A stretch of DNA of 64,000 nt from Lysinibacillus pinottii. GTDB lineage: Bacteria; Bacillota; Bacilli; Bacillales_A; Planococcaceae. Of this stretch, positions 16,564-25,566 are shown one piece after another. A program made the position numbers and the translations under genes. Below the pieces are notes generated by a model, which saw only the letters and a list, made by a program, of their open reading frames with translations, had not been told where the DNA came from and ran no database searches. Each line of letters begins with the position of its first letter. Positions within the stretch are counted from its first letter, which is position 1. The stretch lies in the NCBI RefSeq assembly GCF_024753545.1, contig NZ_JANTOO010000009.1, positions 1-64,000 on the forward strand, read 5' to 3'.

Positions 16564-19500
16564 ATGAAGAAATATGAATTTAATGTCGTTTCCAAAATAG
16601 CGTTATCATTTTTACTTGTAATTTCTATGATTTTGCCCTATCTAACAGTTGTAAAGGCGGAAACGACAGAAGCTATTGGAGTGGGGGAAGCTGTCAACCA
16701 ATTTGATCCCAATTCAGCTAGGAATAATGTTACTGTGGAAGGATATATAGTTGGGTTTGTTAAAGGTGAAACTTCGTATTCAGTGATAGCAGATAGCGAC
16801 ACAAATCTGGCTATTGCCGACACACCTGGTGAAACAGATGTCACGAAAATGCTGTATATTCAATTACCAACCTCCCCAAGCTCATATAGAGCCAACTTTG
16901 GTTTAAAAACAAACCCAAGTAATCTTGGGAAAAAAATTAAAATAACAGGGTCACTAGATAAATATTTTGGTAGTCATGCAGGGCTAAAATCACCCACTTC
17001 AATTGAGTTCGTTGGAAGTGAACCAACAGAACCGACTAATCCTTCTGTCACAGAAGGGACAATTGCCGAAGCTCGTGCAGCTGTTGGAACAGACCGTATA
17101 GTTCAGATTCAAGGGACCGTTACAGCAACACCTGGTAGCTGGGGTGGCAAGGCCTTCTATGTACAGGATGAGTCTGCAGGGGTATATGTTTTCTCTAATT
17201 CAACTGAAGCAGGGAGCTTAGCTGTTGGAGATATTGTCAAAATCACAGGGAAAACGAGTTTATTTAGTGGAGAAGTTCAATTTAATTCGCCAACAATTGA
17301 ACGCATTTCTTCAGGGACAGCACCAGCACCACAAATAGTTAATCTACCCATTGATGACAGTATACAAGGTAAGTTAATTACACTGGAAAATGTGAAGATT
17401 AAAGATTTAGCGTCATCTGGTACGTATGGAACATTTGAGTTTAAAGCAGCTGATGCAGAAAATAACGAGCTTTTAATTCGCCATGATAACCGTACGGGCT
17501 ATCAGTTCTCTCAATTTGAAGCAGATGGGTTCAATAACAATGATGTGATTACAGTGACAGGGATTGCTTCCATTTTTAACGGGGCATATCAGTTAAAAAC
17601 GTTAAACGCGGAAAGCTTTCAATTAGTATTAAATTATGTGCCTACAGAAGTAACGAATGTGAAAGCTTTTCCAGCAACGGGTGAAGTTTTTGCAGGTACA
17701 AAGGTAACATTGTCTACAGATACACCAAATGCAACAATCTATTACACGTTAGATGGTTCCGAACCGTCAACAGCTAGTGAGGTTTATAATACAGCAGCGG
17801 GCATTGTTGTAAATGAAGCAATGACGATTAAAGCATTTGCTACAGCAACGGGCTTAAACGATAGTGGAATGACGACCTTTAATTTTACAATTAAAGATGC
17901 ACCAACCCATATTTCGATTACGGAAGCACGTAATAAAGAAATAGGACAAGTGGTAACCGTATCAGGTATTGTAACAGCAAAATTAGAAACAGCGACTGCT
18001 CACATTCAAGATGAAGACGGCGCGGCGATAGCTATTTATCCTGTAGATAGTCTTACTGCAAAAGTCGGTGATCGGGTGTTGGTGCAAGGTAAAGTAGATG
18101 AATATAGTGGACTAAAGCAATTAACGAATATTTCGCTTGTTGGCATGCCTGTTCCTTCTACAATACCAGAGGCACATATTATTAAAAGTATTGAGGTTGG
18201 AGAAGACAATGAATCGAAATTAGTAACCATTAAAAATGTTGCTATTACTGGTTCAGGTCAAAACTTTACCGGAACTGATGATGCAGGCACATTTGCTATT
18301 TATGATAAAACAAGAGACTCTGGTTTAGTAAGTGGAAAAACGTATGGGGAAATTACAGGCATTGTTGGTCAATATACAAATCATCAACTCCTCCCGCTTC
18401 GCATTATTGAAGATGTAACAAAGGTTCAGGATATCAAAGCTTCTCACGTTGGTGGAATAACAGCTGGTACGAAGGTTACGCTTTCTACCATGACAGAAGG
18501 TGCAACGATCTATTACACATTGGACGGCTCTGCACCAACAACAGCTAGTACAAAGTATACAGGGGAAATTATTGTTAATCAGCCATTGACGATTAAAGCG
18601 ATTGCAGTGAAAGAAGGTTTAACGAATAGTGCGATTGCTACATTTGTTTATGAGATGATTGATACTAACAATGCCACAATTAGCGATATTCAAGGGGCAA
18701 GCCACCTATCGCCATATGTCAATTTAGCAGTAAATGATGTAGAAGGAATTGTAACATTCGTTATTAATTCAAGTAGCTTCATTATGCAAGAAGGCGAGAC
18801 AGCATTCGATGGCGTAAAATCGACAGCGATCAAGGTAAGTAAGTCGGCACATAATGTAGTAGTAGGGGACGTTATTAAAGTATCAGGAAATGTAACTGAA
18901 GCGGGTGGCAACTCTCGATTAAGAGATACGCAAATTTCAGCAACCAATATTACAAAAACAGGTAAAGCAGTAATTCCAGAGCCTCTTGTGATAGGAGAGG
19001 ATCTATTCCCGCCAAATAAAATTATTGATAATGATGGCTTGGCAATTTTTGATCCACAAGAAGATGGCATCGATTTTTGGGAATCCATTGAGTATATGCG
19101 AGTATCGTTCCCAGAGGCGAGAGTGATTGGACCGATGTACAATAATGATTCACCAATTGTTGTACCAAGCACAACAAATAATACATTTAATGTGAATGGC
19201 GGTTTAAATATTGCAGCCGATGATTATAATCCAGAAAAAATTATGCTTGAAGGAGTAGCTGGAAAAAATTATGATTCAGGGGATCGCTTTAATGAACCGC
19301 TTATCGGATTTGTAGAAAACTTTACAGATGGCTATCGACTGAACACGAATAATGTTTTTCCTAATGTAACAAAGGCACATCTTCAACAAGAAGTGACGCA
19401 TCTTCAACCAGTAGCGGACAAATTAAATGTCGCTTCTTATAATATCGAAAACTTTTCGAATAATCCTGCCAATACATCTAACGAAAAAGTAGACAGAATT

Positions 19501-20703
19501 GCAGCGACATTTGTAAATAATATGAAGTCACCAGATATTATTACATTAGTCGAAGTTCAAGATAACGATGGTCAAATTGATTCAGGAAATGCAGATGCAT
19601 CTGAAAGCTACATGCGATTAATTCATGCGATAAAAGCTGCGGGTGGTCCTGCTTATGATTGGATTGATGTCATGCCAATTAACAATACAGTAGGCGGTGC
19701 ACCAGGCGGTAATATTCGTGTTGGCTATCTATATAATCCGACACGTGTTTCATTAGTGTCAGGTATAAAAGGGTTAGGCAACCAAGCGAATACATGGACA
19801 GCAGATGGAAGCCTTGCTTTAAATCCTGGCTTTGTTGATCCATCAAAATTTGTAGATACACGAAAACCAATTGCAGCGGAATTTGAATTCCAAGATGAAC
19901 GTGTAGTTATTATCGGAGCTCACTTAAATTCTAAAGGTGGGGATGGTTCACTTTGGGGACCAACACAGCCACCAGTTTTAGAATCAGTTAAGAAACGTAT
20001 TCAACTTGCTCAGGCCATCAATGATTTTATCGATGAAGGACTTGCCATAAATCCGAATTTAAATTTCATAGTGGCAGGGGACATGAATGACTTTGAGTTC
20101 ACACCAGCACTTGAAACATTGAAAGGAGATGTTTTAACGAATATGATAGATAAAGCCCCAGAGCAAGATCGTTTTACGTACTTCTTCCAAGGGAACAATC
20201 AAGTGTTGGATCATATTTTAGTTTCGAATCATCTTGCGGATGTTACGGAAATTGACCTAATTCATATGAATGCGAACTTTACAGAGGCACAAGGCAGAGC
20301 ATCGGATCATGACCCTGTATTAGTTCAAATTGATTTGCAAGCAGGAAAAGAAGAAATACCAACACCAATAGTACCTGAAAATGTATATAGCTTTAATCAC
20401 TACAAGACTGGTAAATTAATAGTGAATCGTCCAAGCATTTCATTAACGTTAGGGGAAAATACCATTATTAAAAATGGCATTGCAGTATTTAGTCAATATG
20501 CCGAATTCCATGGCGAAGGATTTGCAAACAAAACTGTAGTGATCAGTCCTAAAAAAGGAAATGCGATTATTGACTTTAAAGGTACGAAAATTGGTTCCAT
20601 TATTATTGAAGGAAAAAATGTAAAAGAAATCCGTAATTTACCTGCTGGATCGACCATAACGTATACAAAAGGGGCATCGGCAGAGGAAATTGAATTTAAG
20701 TAA
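16564..20703 (+). CDS. Large secreted multidomain nuclease
   Basis: 1379 residues with a signal peptide (about 1-32). Domains in order: DUF6359-like OB domain (about 36-152), YhcR-type OB-fold (about 163-255), further OB-like region, chitobiase-type CHB_HEX_C domain (about 360-444; ATIYYTLDGSEPSTAS), OB-fold (about 447-520), second CHB_HEX_C (about 622-698; ATIYYTLDGSAPTTAS), another OB region, then an endonuclease/exonuclease/phosphatase domain (about 953-1258). Catalytic residues look intact: Glu997 in VEVQDND, His1120 in GAHLNSKG, Asp1173 and Asn1175 in AGDMNDF, and Asp1248/His1249 in ASDHDP. The C-terminal 115 residues are beta-rich. It should degrade extracellular DNA or RNA. It lacks SLH domains of its own; the upstream SLH protein may hold it at the wall. 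Confidence 0.88.
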   Translation: MKKYEFNVVSKIALSFLLVISMILPYLTVVKAETTEAIGVGEAVNQFDPNSARNNVTVEGYIVGFVKGETSYSVIADSDTNLAIADTPGETDVTKMLYIQLPTSPSSYRANFGLKTNPSNLGKKIKITGSLDKYFGSHAGLKSPTSIEFVGSEPTEPTNPSVTEGTIAEARAAVGTDRIVQIQGTVTATPGSWGGKAFYVQDESAGVYVFSNSTEAGSLAVGDIVKITGKTSLFSGEVQFNSPTIERISSGTAPAPQIVNLPIDDSIQGKLITLENVKIKDLASSGTYGTFEFKAADAENNELLIRHDNRTGYQFSQFEADGFNNNDVITVTGIASIFNGAYQLKTLNAESFQLVLNYVPTEVTNVKAFPATGEVFAGTKVTLSTDTPNATIYYTLDGSEPSTASEVYNTAAGIVVNEAMTIKAFATATGLNDSGMTTFNFTIKDAPTHISITEARNKEIGQVVTVSGIVTAKLETATAHIQDEDGAAIAIYPVDSLTAKVGDRVLVQGKVDEYSGLKQLTNISLVGMPVPSTIPEAHIIKSIEVGEDNESKLVTIKNVAITGSGQNFTGTDDAGTFAIYDKTRDSGLVSGKTYGEITGIVGQYTNHQLLPLRIIEDVTKVQDIKASHVGGITAGTKVTLSTMTEGATIYYTLDGSAPTTASTKYTGEIIVNQPLTIKAIAVKEGLTNSAIATFVYEMIDTNNATISDIQGASHLSPYVNLAVNDVEGIVTFVINSSSFIMQEGETAFDGVKSTAIKVSKSAHNVVVGDVIKVSGNVTEAGGNSRLRDTQISATNITKTGKAVIPEPLVIGEDLFPPNKIIDNDGLAIFDPQEDGIDFWESIEYMRVSFPEARVIGPMYNNDSPIVVPSTTNNTFNVNGGLNIAADDYNPEKIMLEGVAGKNYDSGDRFNEPLIGFVENFTDGYRLNTNNVFPNVTKAHLQQEVTHLQPVADKLNVASYNIENFSNNPANTSNEKVDRIAATFVNNMKSPDIITLVEVQDNDGQIDSGNADASESYMRLIHAIKAAGGPAYDWIDVMPINNTVGGAPGGNIRVGYLYNPTRVSLVSGIKGLGNQANTWTADGSLALNPGFVDPSKFVDTRKPIAAEFEFQDERVVIIGAHLNSKGGDGSLWGPTQPPVLESVKKRIQLAQAINDFIDEGLAINPNLNFIVAGDMNDFEFTPALETLKGDVLTNMIDKAPEQDRFTYFFQGNNQVLDHILVSNHLADVTEIDLIHMNANFTEAQGRASDHDPVLVQIDLQAGKEEIPTPIVPENVYSFNHYKTGKLIVNRPSISLTLGENTIIKNGIAVFSQYAEFHGEGFANKTVVISPKKGNAIIDFKGTKIGSIIIEGKNVKEIRNLPAGSTITYTKGASAEEIEFK

Positions 20704-20800
20704 TGATACTTGCAGGAACAATGTAAAGCATATGCTAAACATACTTTATTTTGATAATTAAACAGTACGGACAGTATTCATGAAGTACAGTAAAAAAATT

Positions 20801-20830
20801 AGCCATTCCAAACTTTTGGAGTGGCTTTTA
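20801..20830 (+). terminator. Intrinsic terminator after the nuclease gene
   Basis: AGCCA-T-TCCAAA pairs with TTTGGA-G-TGGCT, then TTTTACTTT. Ends the SLH-nuclease unit. Confidence 0.75.
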
Positions 20831-21168
20831 CTTTACCTCATTCATAACTAGCCTATAGTAGATTCATTTCTGTGGACAAGAATTCTTTCAACGGCAGATA
20901 TTTGATGGTCCTATGTATTTTAAATATGAAAACGAAAAAATTGACGAAAAAAAACTAAATAGATATTATAGATATGTTAAGTCTTTAATAGGGCGGTAAG
21001 ACCCGACAAACTAAACGTTATTTTATGCTACGTAATCTTTAATGAGGTAGTTAAACATTAAGGGTTTAATGACTCATAATTGAAAAGGTATATAACTTTT
21101 GCGGTGTCTTTTGCCTTAATTACAGATATTAAAGGTCTATAATATATTTTGATGTGGAGGAAAAAAGG
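20831..21168. other. Intergenic region with an unrecognised reading-frame remnant
   Basis: An open stretch without a start at 20862-20999 ends in DEKKLNRYYRYVKSLIGR and looks like the 3' end of a lost gene; I cannot name it. The region ends with GTGGAGG before the flavoprotein gene. Confidence 0.35.
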
Positions 21169-22074
21169 ATGAATAAATACGATTGTGTAATTATAGGTGG
21201 TGGCCCTGCTGGTTTAAGTGCTGCCTTAACATTGGGAAGGGCGCGCAGAAAGATTGCTATATTTGATAATGGAACTAATCGAAATCGTGTAACTCAAGAG
21301 TCGCATGGTTTTTTAACAAGAGATGGGATAAAGCCACAAGAATTTAAGAATATAGCTAGTAAAGAAATAAAATCTTACCCATCTATATCTATGTTAGATC
21401 AAACAATTATCGAGATAACTAAAAATGATAAAAGCGGTTTATTTCTTGTCAAAACTTCGGAAAATAAATCATATATGTCTGCAAAAGTATTGTTAGCTAC
21501 TGGAATACAAGAGGAGTTTCCCCTCCCGCAAATCAGACAATATTATGGTAAAAGCTTGTTTAGCTGTCCTTATTGCGATGGTTGGGAGCTGAGAGACAAG
21601 CCATTGGCTATCATAGCAGAAAAAGAGGAGCATATTAAACATATGACCAAATTGGTTTTTAATTGGTCACAGGATTTAATCGTTTTTACGAATGGTCATC
21701 AACTTTCCGATAACGTTCAAAGTGAATTTGAACGTAAAAAAATTAAACTGTATACAGAATGTGTAAAAAACTTGCATGGGGAAGATAGTAACTTAATTAG
21801 TATTGAATTAGAAACAGGTGAACATATTTTAAGAAGTGGTGGATTTGTCGTACCTAATTTTTATCGTCCAAATAAATTTGCTAAACAGCTAAATTGCCAA
21901 GTTGATGAAAATGGGATAATTATTACTGATGGTGCTGGACGAACAACAGCGGCTGGAATATATGTTGCAGGTGAAACGGAAAAGGGGGGTGCCTCTTCTT
22001 TAATGATCGCTGCTGCGGAAGGTTTTAAGACAGCCTCTAGTATAAATTTGGATATCACAATAGATAGGTTTTAA
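21169..22074 (+). CDS. Thioredoxin-reductase-like FAD/NAD(P)-dependent oxidoreductase
   Basis: 301 residues from the ATG at 21169 after GGAGG. The N-terminal FAD-binding dinucleotide motif (CVIIGGGPAGLSAALTLGRAR) and the C-terminal FAD-binding segment (AAGIYVAGETEKGGASSLMIAAAEG) bracket a CPYC redox motif (SCPYCDGWELRD), as in thioredoxin reductases. The NADPH domain is shortened and lacks the usual GGGNSA glycine motif, reading LAIIAEKEEHIKH instead. The enzyme may therefore use a different donor or act on a different disulfide; similar proteins accompany gliotoxin-type or bacillithiol-type disulfide reduction. The gene is monocistronic with a terminator. Confidence 0.82.
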   Translation: MNKYDCVIIGGGPAGLSAALTLGRARRKIAIFDNGTNRNRVTQESHGFLTRDGIKPQEFKNIASKEIKSYPSISMLDQTIIEITKNDKSGLFLVKTSENKSYMSAKVLLATGIQEEFPLPQIRQYYGKSLFSCPYCDGWELRDKPLAIIAEKEEHIKHMTKLVFNWSQDLIVFTNGHQLSDNVQSEFERKKIKLYTECVKNLHGEDSNLISIELETGEHILRSGGFVVPNFYRPNKFAKQLNCQVDENGIIITDGAGRTTAAGIYVAGETEKGGASSLMIAAAEGFKTASSINLDITIDRF

Positions 22075-22083
22075 GTAAAAGGT

Positions 22084-22119
22084 TAGCTGATGAGTATAGA
22101 AAATTCATCAGCTATTTTT
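22084..22119 (+). terminator. Intrinsic terminator after the flavoprotein gene
   Basis: TAGCTGATGA (22084-22093) pairs with TCATCAGCTA (22105-22114), followed by TTTTTG. Confidence 0.85.
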
Positions 22120-22590
22120 GTAAATAAAGGATAAAGTTAATATACCTAGTTGAGCGGACAGAGAAAGAACTTGGATATGTTATACTATGAATACAGAATA
22201 ACTGGCTAAAGGTACCTGATTATTATGAATAGTTGCAAAGGGACAAGTACAACGAAAAATCTGCAAAGATAGGATATATTGAGTATGATGAATGATTTAC
22301 ATCTTTCTCAAAGTGGGTTGACGATTATGTAGTTTTAGTCATAATTGCATCTTTACTATTATGGAAAGATGCCTTTTTTATGAATAAAATTTCAATTGGG
22401 CCTAAGTTATTAGGTAAATAAATGATCAGCATGTATCTTCCTATTTTTTTTATAGTTATATTTTTATATGATTATGTTTTAGCTCTTTCGTTTAAGGTTA
22501 TGTCAGAAAATATGAATAGTCTCAAATTGATGAACTTTTATTTCGCGATTTACTTTTTATATAAAGGATGGTACACTTAAAACTATTGAA
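22120..22590. other. Non-coding stretch upstream of the nrd control region
   Basis: No supportable gene. It includes an orphan terminator-like hairpin: GCATCTTT (22347-22354) with AAAGATGC (22365-22372), then CTTTTTTATG. A TTGATG and TATATA pair near 22527 and 22558 are too far apart (25 bases) to call a promoter. Confidence 0.4.
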
Positions 22591-22638
22591 AAACAATATA
22601 TTGTGTTCGTTTTGTATAGGTACTACTATATGTAGTTT
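22591..22638. promoter_or_regulatory. Two candidate NrdR boxes
   Basis: AAACAATATATTGTGT (22591-22606) differs from the NrdR consensus ACACWATATMTWGTGT at one position. CTACTATATGTAGTTT (22623-22638) is a weaker match, 12 of 16. Their starts are 32 bases apart, three helical turns, the spacing typical of tandem NrdR boxes. The second box overlaps the 5' part of the riboswitch. Confidence 0.6.
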
Positions 22639-22774
22639 AATAGGGAAGTTCGGTACTATTCCGACGCTGTCCCCGCAACTGTAAAGCTGACGATGATTGT
22701 AACCACTGTGCATTCGCATGGGAAGGAAATCAGAGATTGAAGCAAAGCCAGGAGACCTGCCTTTATAAAACAAA
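22608..22774 (+). ncRNA. Cobalamin (B12) riboswitch aptamer
   Basis: Hallmarks in order: TTTAATAGGGAAG (22636 on), CCCCGCAACTGTA (22671-22683), a CACTG element, GGGAAGG, and the B12 box GCCAGGAGACCTGCC (22747-22761). The ends pair: GTTTTGTATAGG with CCTTTATAAAAC. It lies upstream of a B12-independent ribonucleotide reductase operon. Known logic is that cobalamin turns the operon off when the B12-dependent class II enzyme can serve. Confidence 0.95.
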
Positions 22775-22842
22775 TTTATCATTTCTTCGGGGATTAAGAG
22801 ATGGGAACGTCAGTATTTTTAGTATGTTAACGTTTCCATGTA

Positions 22843-22877
22843 AGCTATCTCTTTAGAAGAGGTAGCTTTTTTATTTT
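22843..22877 (+). terminator. Riboswitch-controlled terminator (expression platform)
   Basis: AGCTATCTCT (22843-22852) pairs with AGAGGTAGCT (22858-22867), then TTTTTTATTTT, ending just before nrdH. An upstream stem pairs ATGGGAACGT (22801-22810) with ACGTTTCCAT (about 22830-22839) and may be the alternative fold. The site supports transcriptional attenuation by the B12 aptamer. Confidence 0.88.
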
Positions 22878-22895
22878 ATGAAAAGAGGGATTACT

Positions 22896-23120
22896 ATGAA
22901 ACTTTATACGAAAACAATCTGTCCAAAATGCCTTTGGGTAAAATCCGAATTACAACGAGCAGGACTTGAAGCAGAAATTGTTAATATTGATCACGATGAA
23001 CAAGCTAAACAAACAATTATTGATGCAGGTTTTTTAAGTGTGCCTGTTTTAGAGGTGGATGAAACATTTATAGGGGATGTTCAGGAAATTGTTTCTCGTA
23101 TTGAGATGATTACACTATGA
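22896..23120 (+). CDS. nrdH: NrdH-like glutaredoxin/thioredoxin
   Basis: 74 residues from the ATG at 22896; an earlier in-frame ATG at 22878 overlaps the AGAGGG site. The thioredoxin-fold motif is KTICPKCLWVKSEL, with a CPKC active site rather than the CVQC of classical NrdH, and there is a cis-Pro region SVPVLEVD. It should supply electrons to the class Ib reductase. It is the first gene after the riboswitch and its stop overlaps the nrdI start (ATGA). Confidence 0.88.
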   Translation: MKLYTKTICPKCLWVKSELQRAGLEAEIVNIDHDEQAKQTIIDAGFLSVPVLEVDETFIGDVQEIVSRIEMITL

Positions 23121-23476
23121 TCGTTTACGCTAGTCGTACAGGAAATGTCCGCAATGTAGTATCTAAACTAAGGGCAGAATCTATTGAACTCTCAGAGGAA
23201 TTAAGCTTGAATAAGCCTTATCTTTTAATTACATACACAGATGGTTTAGGCGACATTCCAGCAAAAGTGCAACGTTTCTTAGATAAAAACAGAGATTTTT
23301 GTAAAGGAGTAGTTGCTAGTGGCAACAGTAACTTTGGACATCATGTATTTGGCGCAGCAGGAGAGAAAATTGCTACTACCTATCATGTACCATTAGTGAG
23401 GAAATTAGATTTGCGCGGCAATCAAACAGATTATGAAGCTATACAAACGTTTTATGAAACGAGGGTAATGGGATGA
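23117..23476 (+). CDS. nrdI: NrdI flavodoxin-like protein
   Basis: 119 residues. The N-terminal FMN-phosphate loop (YASRTGNVRNVV) and the GNSNFGHHVFGAAGEKIA segment are typical of NrdI. NrdI supplies superoxide or peroxide to assemble the Mn(III)2-tyrosyl radical cofactor of NrdF. It overlaps nrdH by four bases at its start and nrdE by four bases at its end, so translation is coupled through all three genes. Confidence 0.94.
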   Translation: MIVYASRTGNVRNVVSKLRAESIELSEELSLNKPYLLITYTDGLGDIPAKVQRFLDKNRDFCKGVVASGNSNFGHHVFGAAGEKIATTYHVPLVRKLDLRGNQTDYEAIQTFYETRVMG

Positions 23477-25566
23477 AAACTTATTTAAAGCTTAATAATG
23501 ACGTACTGAATCGTTATAGTACAACGGGGCTACTAGAGTTAGAAAAGGATCGTGAGGCTACGCGCCGCTACTTTTTAGAATATGTCAACGTACGTTTACG
23601 TTACTTTATAGATATAGAGGAAAAAATCCGCTATTTAGTTGATGAAGGCTACTACGAAAAAGCTTTTATCGACATGTACGAGATGGATTTTATTAAAAAG
23701 TTGTACAAAAAAGCGTATGATTATAATTTCCGTTTCCCATCATTTATGAGTGCTAGCAAATTTTATGACAGCTACGCTATGAAAAGTCGTGATGGAGAAG
23801 AAATCTTAGAAAAATATGAGGACCGGATTGTCATTATTGCCTTGTACTTGGCACAGGGGAACACGGTACTAGCAGAACGTTCTGTGGAAGCGATGATGGA
23901 AGCCTATCAACCTGCAACGCCTACTGCATTAAATAGTGGGAAGAAAGCTCGTGGCGAATTAGTAAGTTGCTTTAAATTATCCATGGATGACTCCATGAAT
24001 AGCATCGCTGAAAATATTGGTTATTGTTTAGAGCTATCACGTCTAGGTGGAGGGGTCGGGGTCAACTTAACGGATTTACGTCCTTTAGGTGATCCAATTA
24101 AAGAAATACTAAATCGTGCAAGTGGTGTGATTCCAGTGGCGAAACTATTAGAAAATTCTTTTAGTTATTCTAATCAGCTTGGTCAGCGTAATGGCTCAGG
24201 AGTTGTTTACCTAAATATTTTCCATGCAGATATAGAGAATTTTATTTCATCAAAAAAACCAAATGCTGATGATAAAATTCGCCTCGCAACACTATCAACA
24301 GGTATTATTATACCAAGTATTTTCTTCGAACTGATGAAGCGTGATAAAGATATAGTGTTATTTAGTCCATATGATATTTTTAAAGTATATGGTAAACGAA
24401 TGTCGGAAATTTCAATTTCTGAAATGTACTATGAACTACTAGATAATCCTAAAATCCGTAAAATTAAACGTTTGAATGCGCGTAGACTCTATACAGAGGT
24501 AAAAAAAGCTCAATTCGAATCCGGTTATCCCTTTGAAATTTTTGATGATAATGTTAATGACGTACATCCACTAAAAAATATCGGTCGCGTAAAAATGTCA
24601 AACTTATGTACTGAAATCTTGCAAGTTCAAGAAACTAGTGTTATCACAGATCAAGATCAACCTAACGAATATGGGTTAGATGTGTCGTGTAATTTAGGGT
24701 CAATTGATATCCACGCAGCGAGTAAAGTAAATGATTTTGAAGCATTAATCGATACAGCTATGCACTTATTAACAAATGTATCCCAAATGACGCACATCAA
24801 AAATGTTCCGTCGGTCGCAAAAGCCAATCAATTAATGCACTCAGTAGGTCTAGGGTGTATGAATCTCCATGGACATCTTGTTACGGAGGGAATTATGTAT
24901 GGCTCGAAAGATTCTATTCATTTCATGGACCGCTTTATGGAAGCAATGAACTATTATTCTCTAAAATCATCGATGGAAATGGCTAAAGAAAAAGCAGAAA
25001 CGTTCTATCGATTTGAAGATAGCGATTATGCTTCAGGTATCTATTTTGATCAATATGTAAATAAGACTGAAGAAGAGCTTTCACCTGCTGTATTAAAAGC
25101 ACTCGGAAACATTCCAATCATTACTAGTAAAATGTGGGGATTATTAAAGCAAGATGTTATGCAATATGGCTTATTCCATTCATATCGTTTAGCTATAGCA
25201 CCAACTGGTAGTATTTCGTACATTCGTAGCTGTACGGCCTCCATCTCTCCATGTACAGAACGTGTAGAGGTTCGTGATTATGCAGATAGTCGAACAATTT
25301 ATCCAATGCCACATTTAACAAATGAAAACAGTCATCTATATGTAGAGGCATATGATGTTGATCCTTATGATTTAATTGATTTATACGCAGCTTCTCAAAA
25401 ACATGTTGACCAAGGTATTTCAATGACTCTTTATGTCACTGATAATTGGACAACAGAACAACTAGCTAAAGTATACATTTATGCATGGGTTAAAGGGATT
25501 AAGTCCGTTTACTATGTTCGTCAACGATTACAAAGCTTAGAGGAGTGTGTAGCATGTCAAATATAG
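23473..25566 (+). CDS. nrdE: Class Ib ribonucleoside-diphosphate reductase, alpha subunit
   Basis: 697 residues, normal for NrdE. Substrate-site cysteines Cys166 (SCFKLSMDD) and Cys406 (VSCNLGSID) should form the redox pair. Cys379 in SNLCTEI is the thiyl-radical cysteine followed by the catalytic Glu. The barrel-loop PTGSISYI is present, and the C-terminal ECVACQI supplies the mobile CxxC that shuttles electrons from NrdH. It reduces ribonucleoside diphosphates with NrdF. As in other class Ib enzymes, the N-terminal ATP cone is absent. Start overlaps nrdI, end overlaps nrdF by 13 bases. Confidence 0.96.
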   Translation: MKTYLKLNNDVLNRYSTTGLLELEKDREATRRYFLEYVNVRLRYFIDIEEKIRYLVDEGYYEKAFIDMYEMDFIKKLYKKAYDYNFRFPSFMSASKFYDSYAMKSRDGEEILEKYEDRIVIIALYLAQGNTVLAERSVEAMMEAYQPATPTALNSGKKARGELVSCFKLSMDDSMNSIAENIGYCLELSRLGGGVGVNLTDLRPLGDPIKEILNRASGVIPVAKLLENSFSYSNQLGQRNGSGVVYLNIFHADIENFISSKKPNADDKIRLATLSTGIIIPSIFFELMKRDKDIVLFSPYDIFKVYGKRMSEISISEMYYELLDNPKIRKIKRLNARRLYTEVKKAQFESGYPFEIFDDNVNDVHPLKNIGRVKMSNLCTEILQVQETSVITDQDQPNEYGLDVSCNLGSIDIHAASKVNDFEALIDTAMHLLTNVSQMTHIKNVPSVAKANQLMHSVGLGCMNLHGHLVTEGIMYGSKDSIHFMDRFMEAMNYYSLKSSMEMAKEKAETFYRFEDSDYASGIYFDQYVNKTEEELSPAVLKALGNIPIITSKMWGLLKQDVMQYGLFHSYRLAIAPTGSISYIRSCTASISPCTERVEVRDYADSRTIYPMPHLTNENSHLYVEAYDVDPYDLIDLYAASQKHVDQGISMTLYVTDNWTTEQLAKVYIYAWVKGIKSVYYVRQRLQSLEECVACQI

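Noticed and set aside
18690..19172. Minus-strand open frame of 160 codons inside the nuclease gene
   Set aside because: Fully covered by the nuclease frame with conserved domains on the other strand; the minus product has shadow-like composition.
22878..22895. Longer nrdH start at 22878
   Set aside because: This ATG would place the ribosome site inside the coding region; AGAGGG is correctly spaced for the ATG at 22896.
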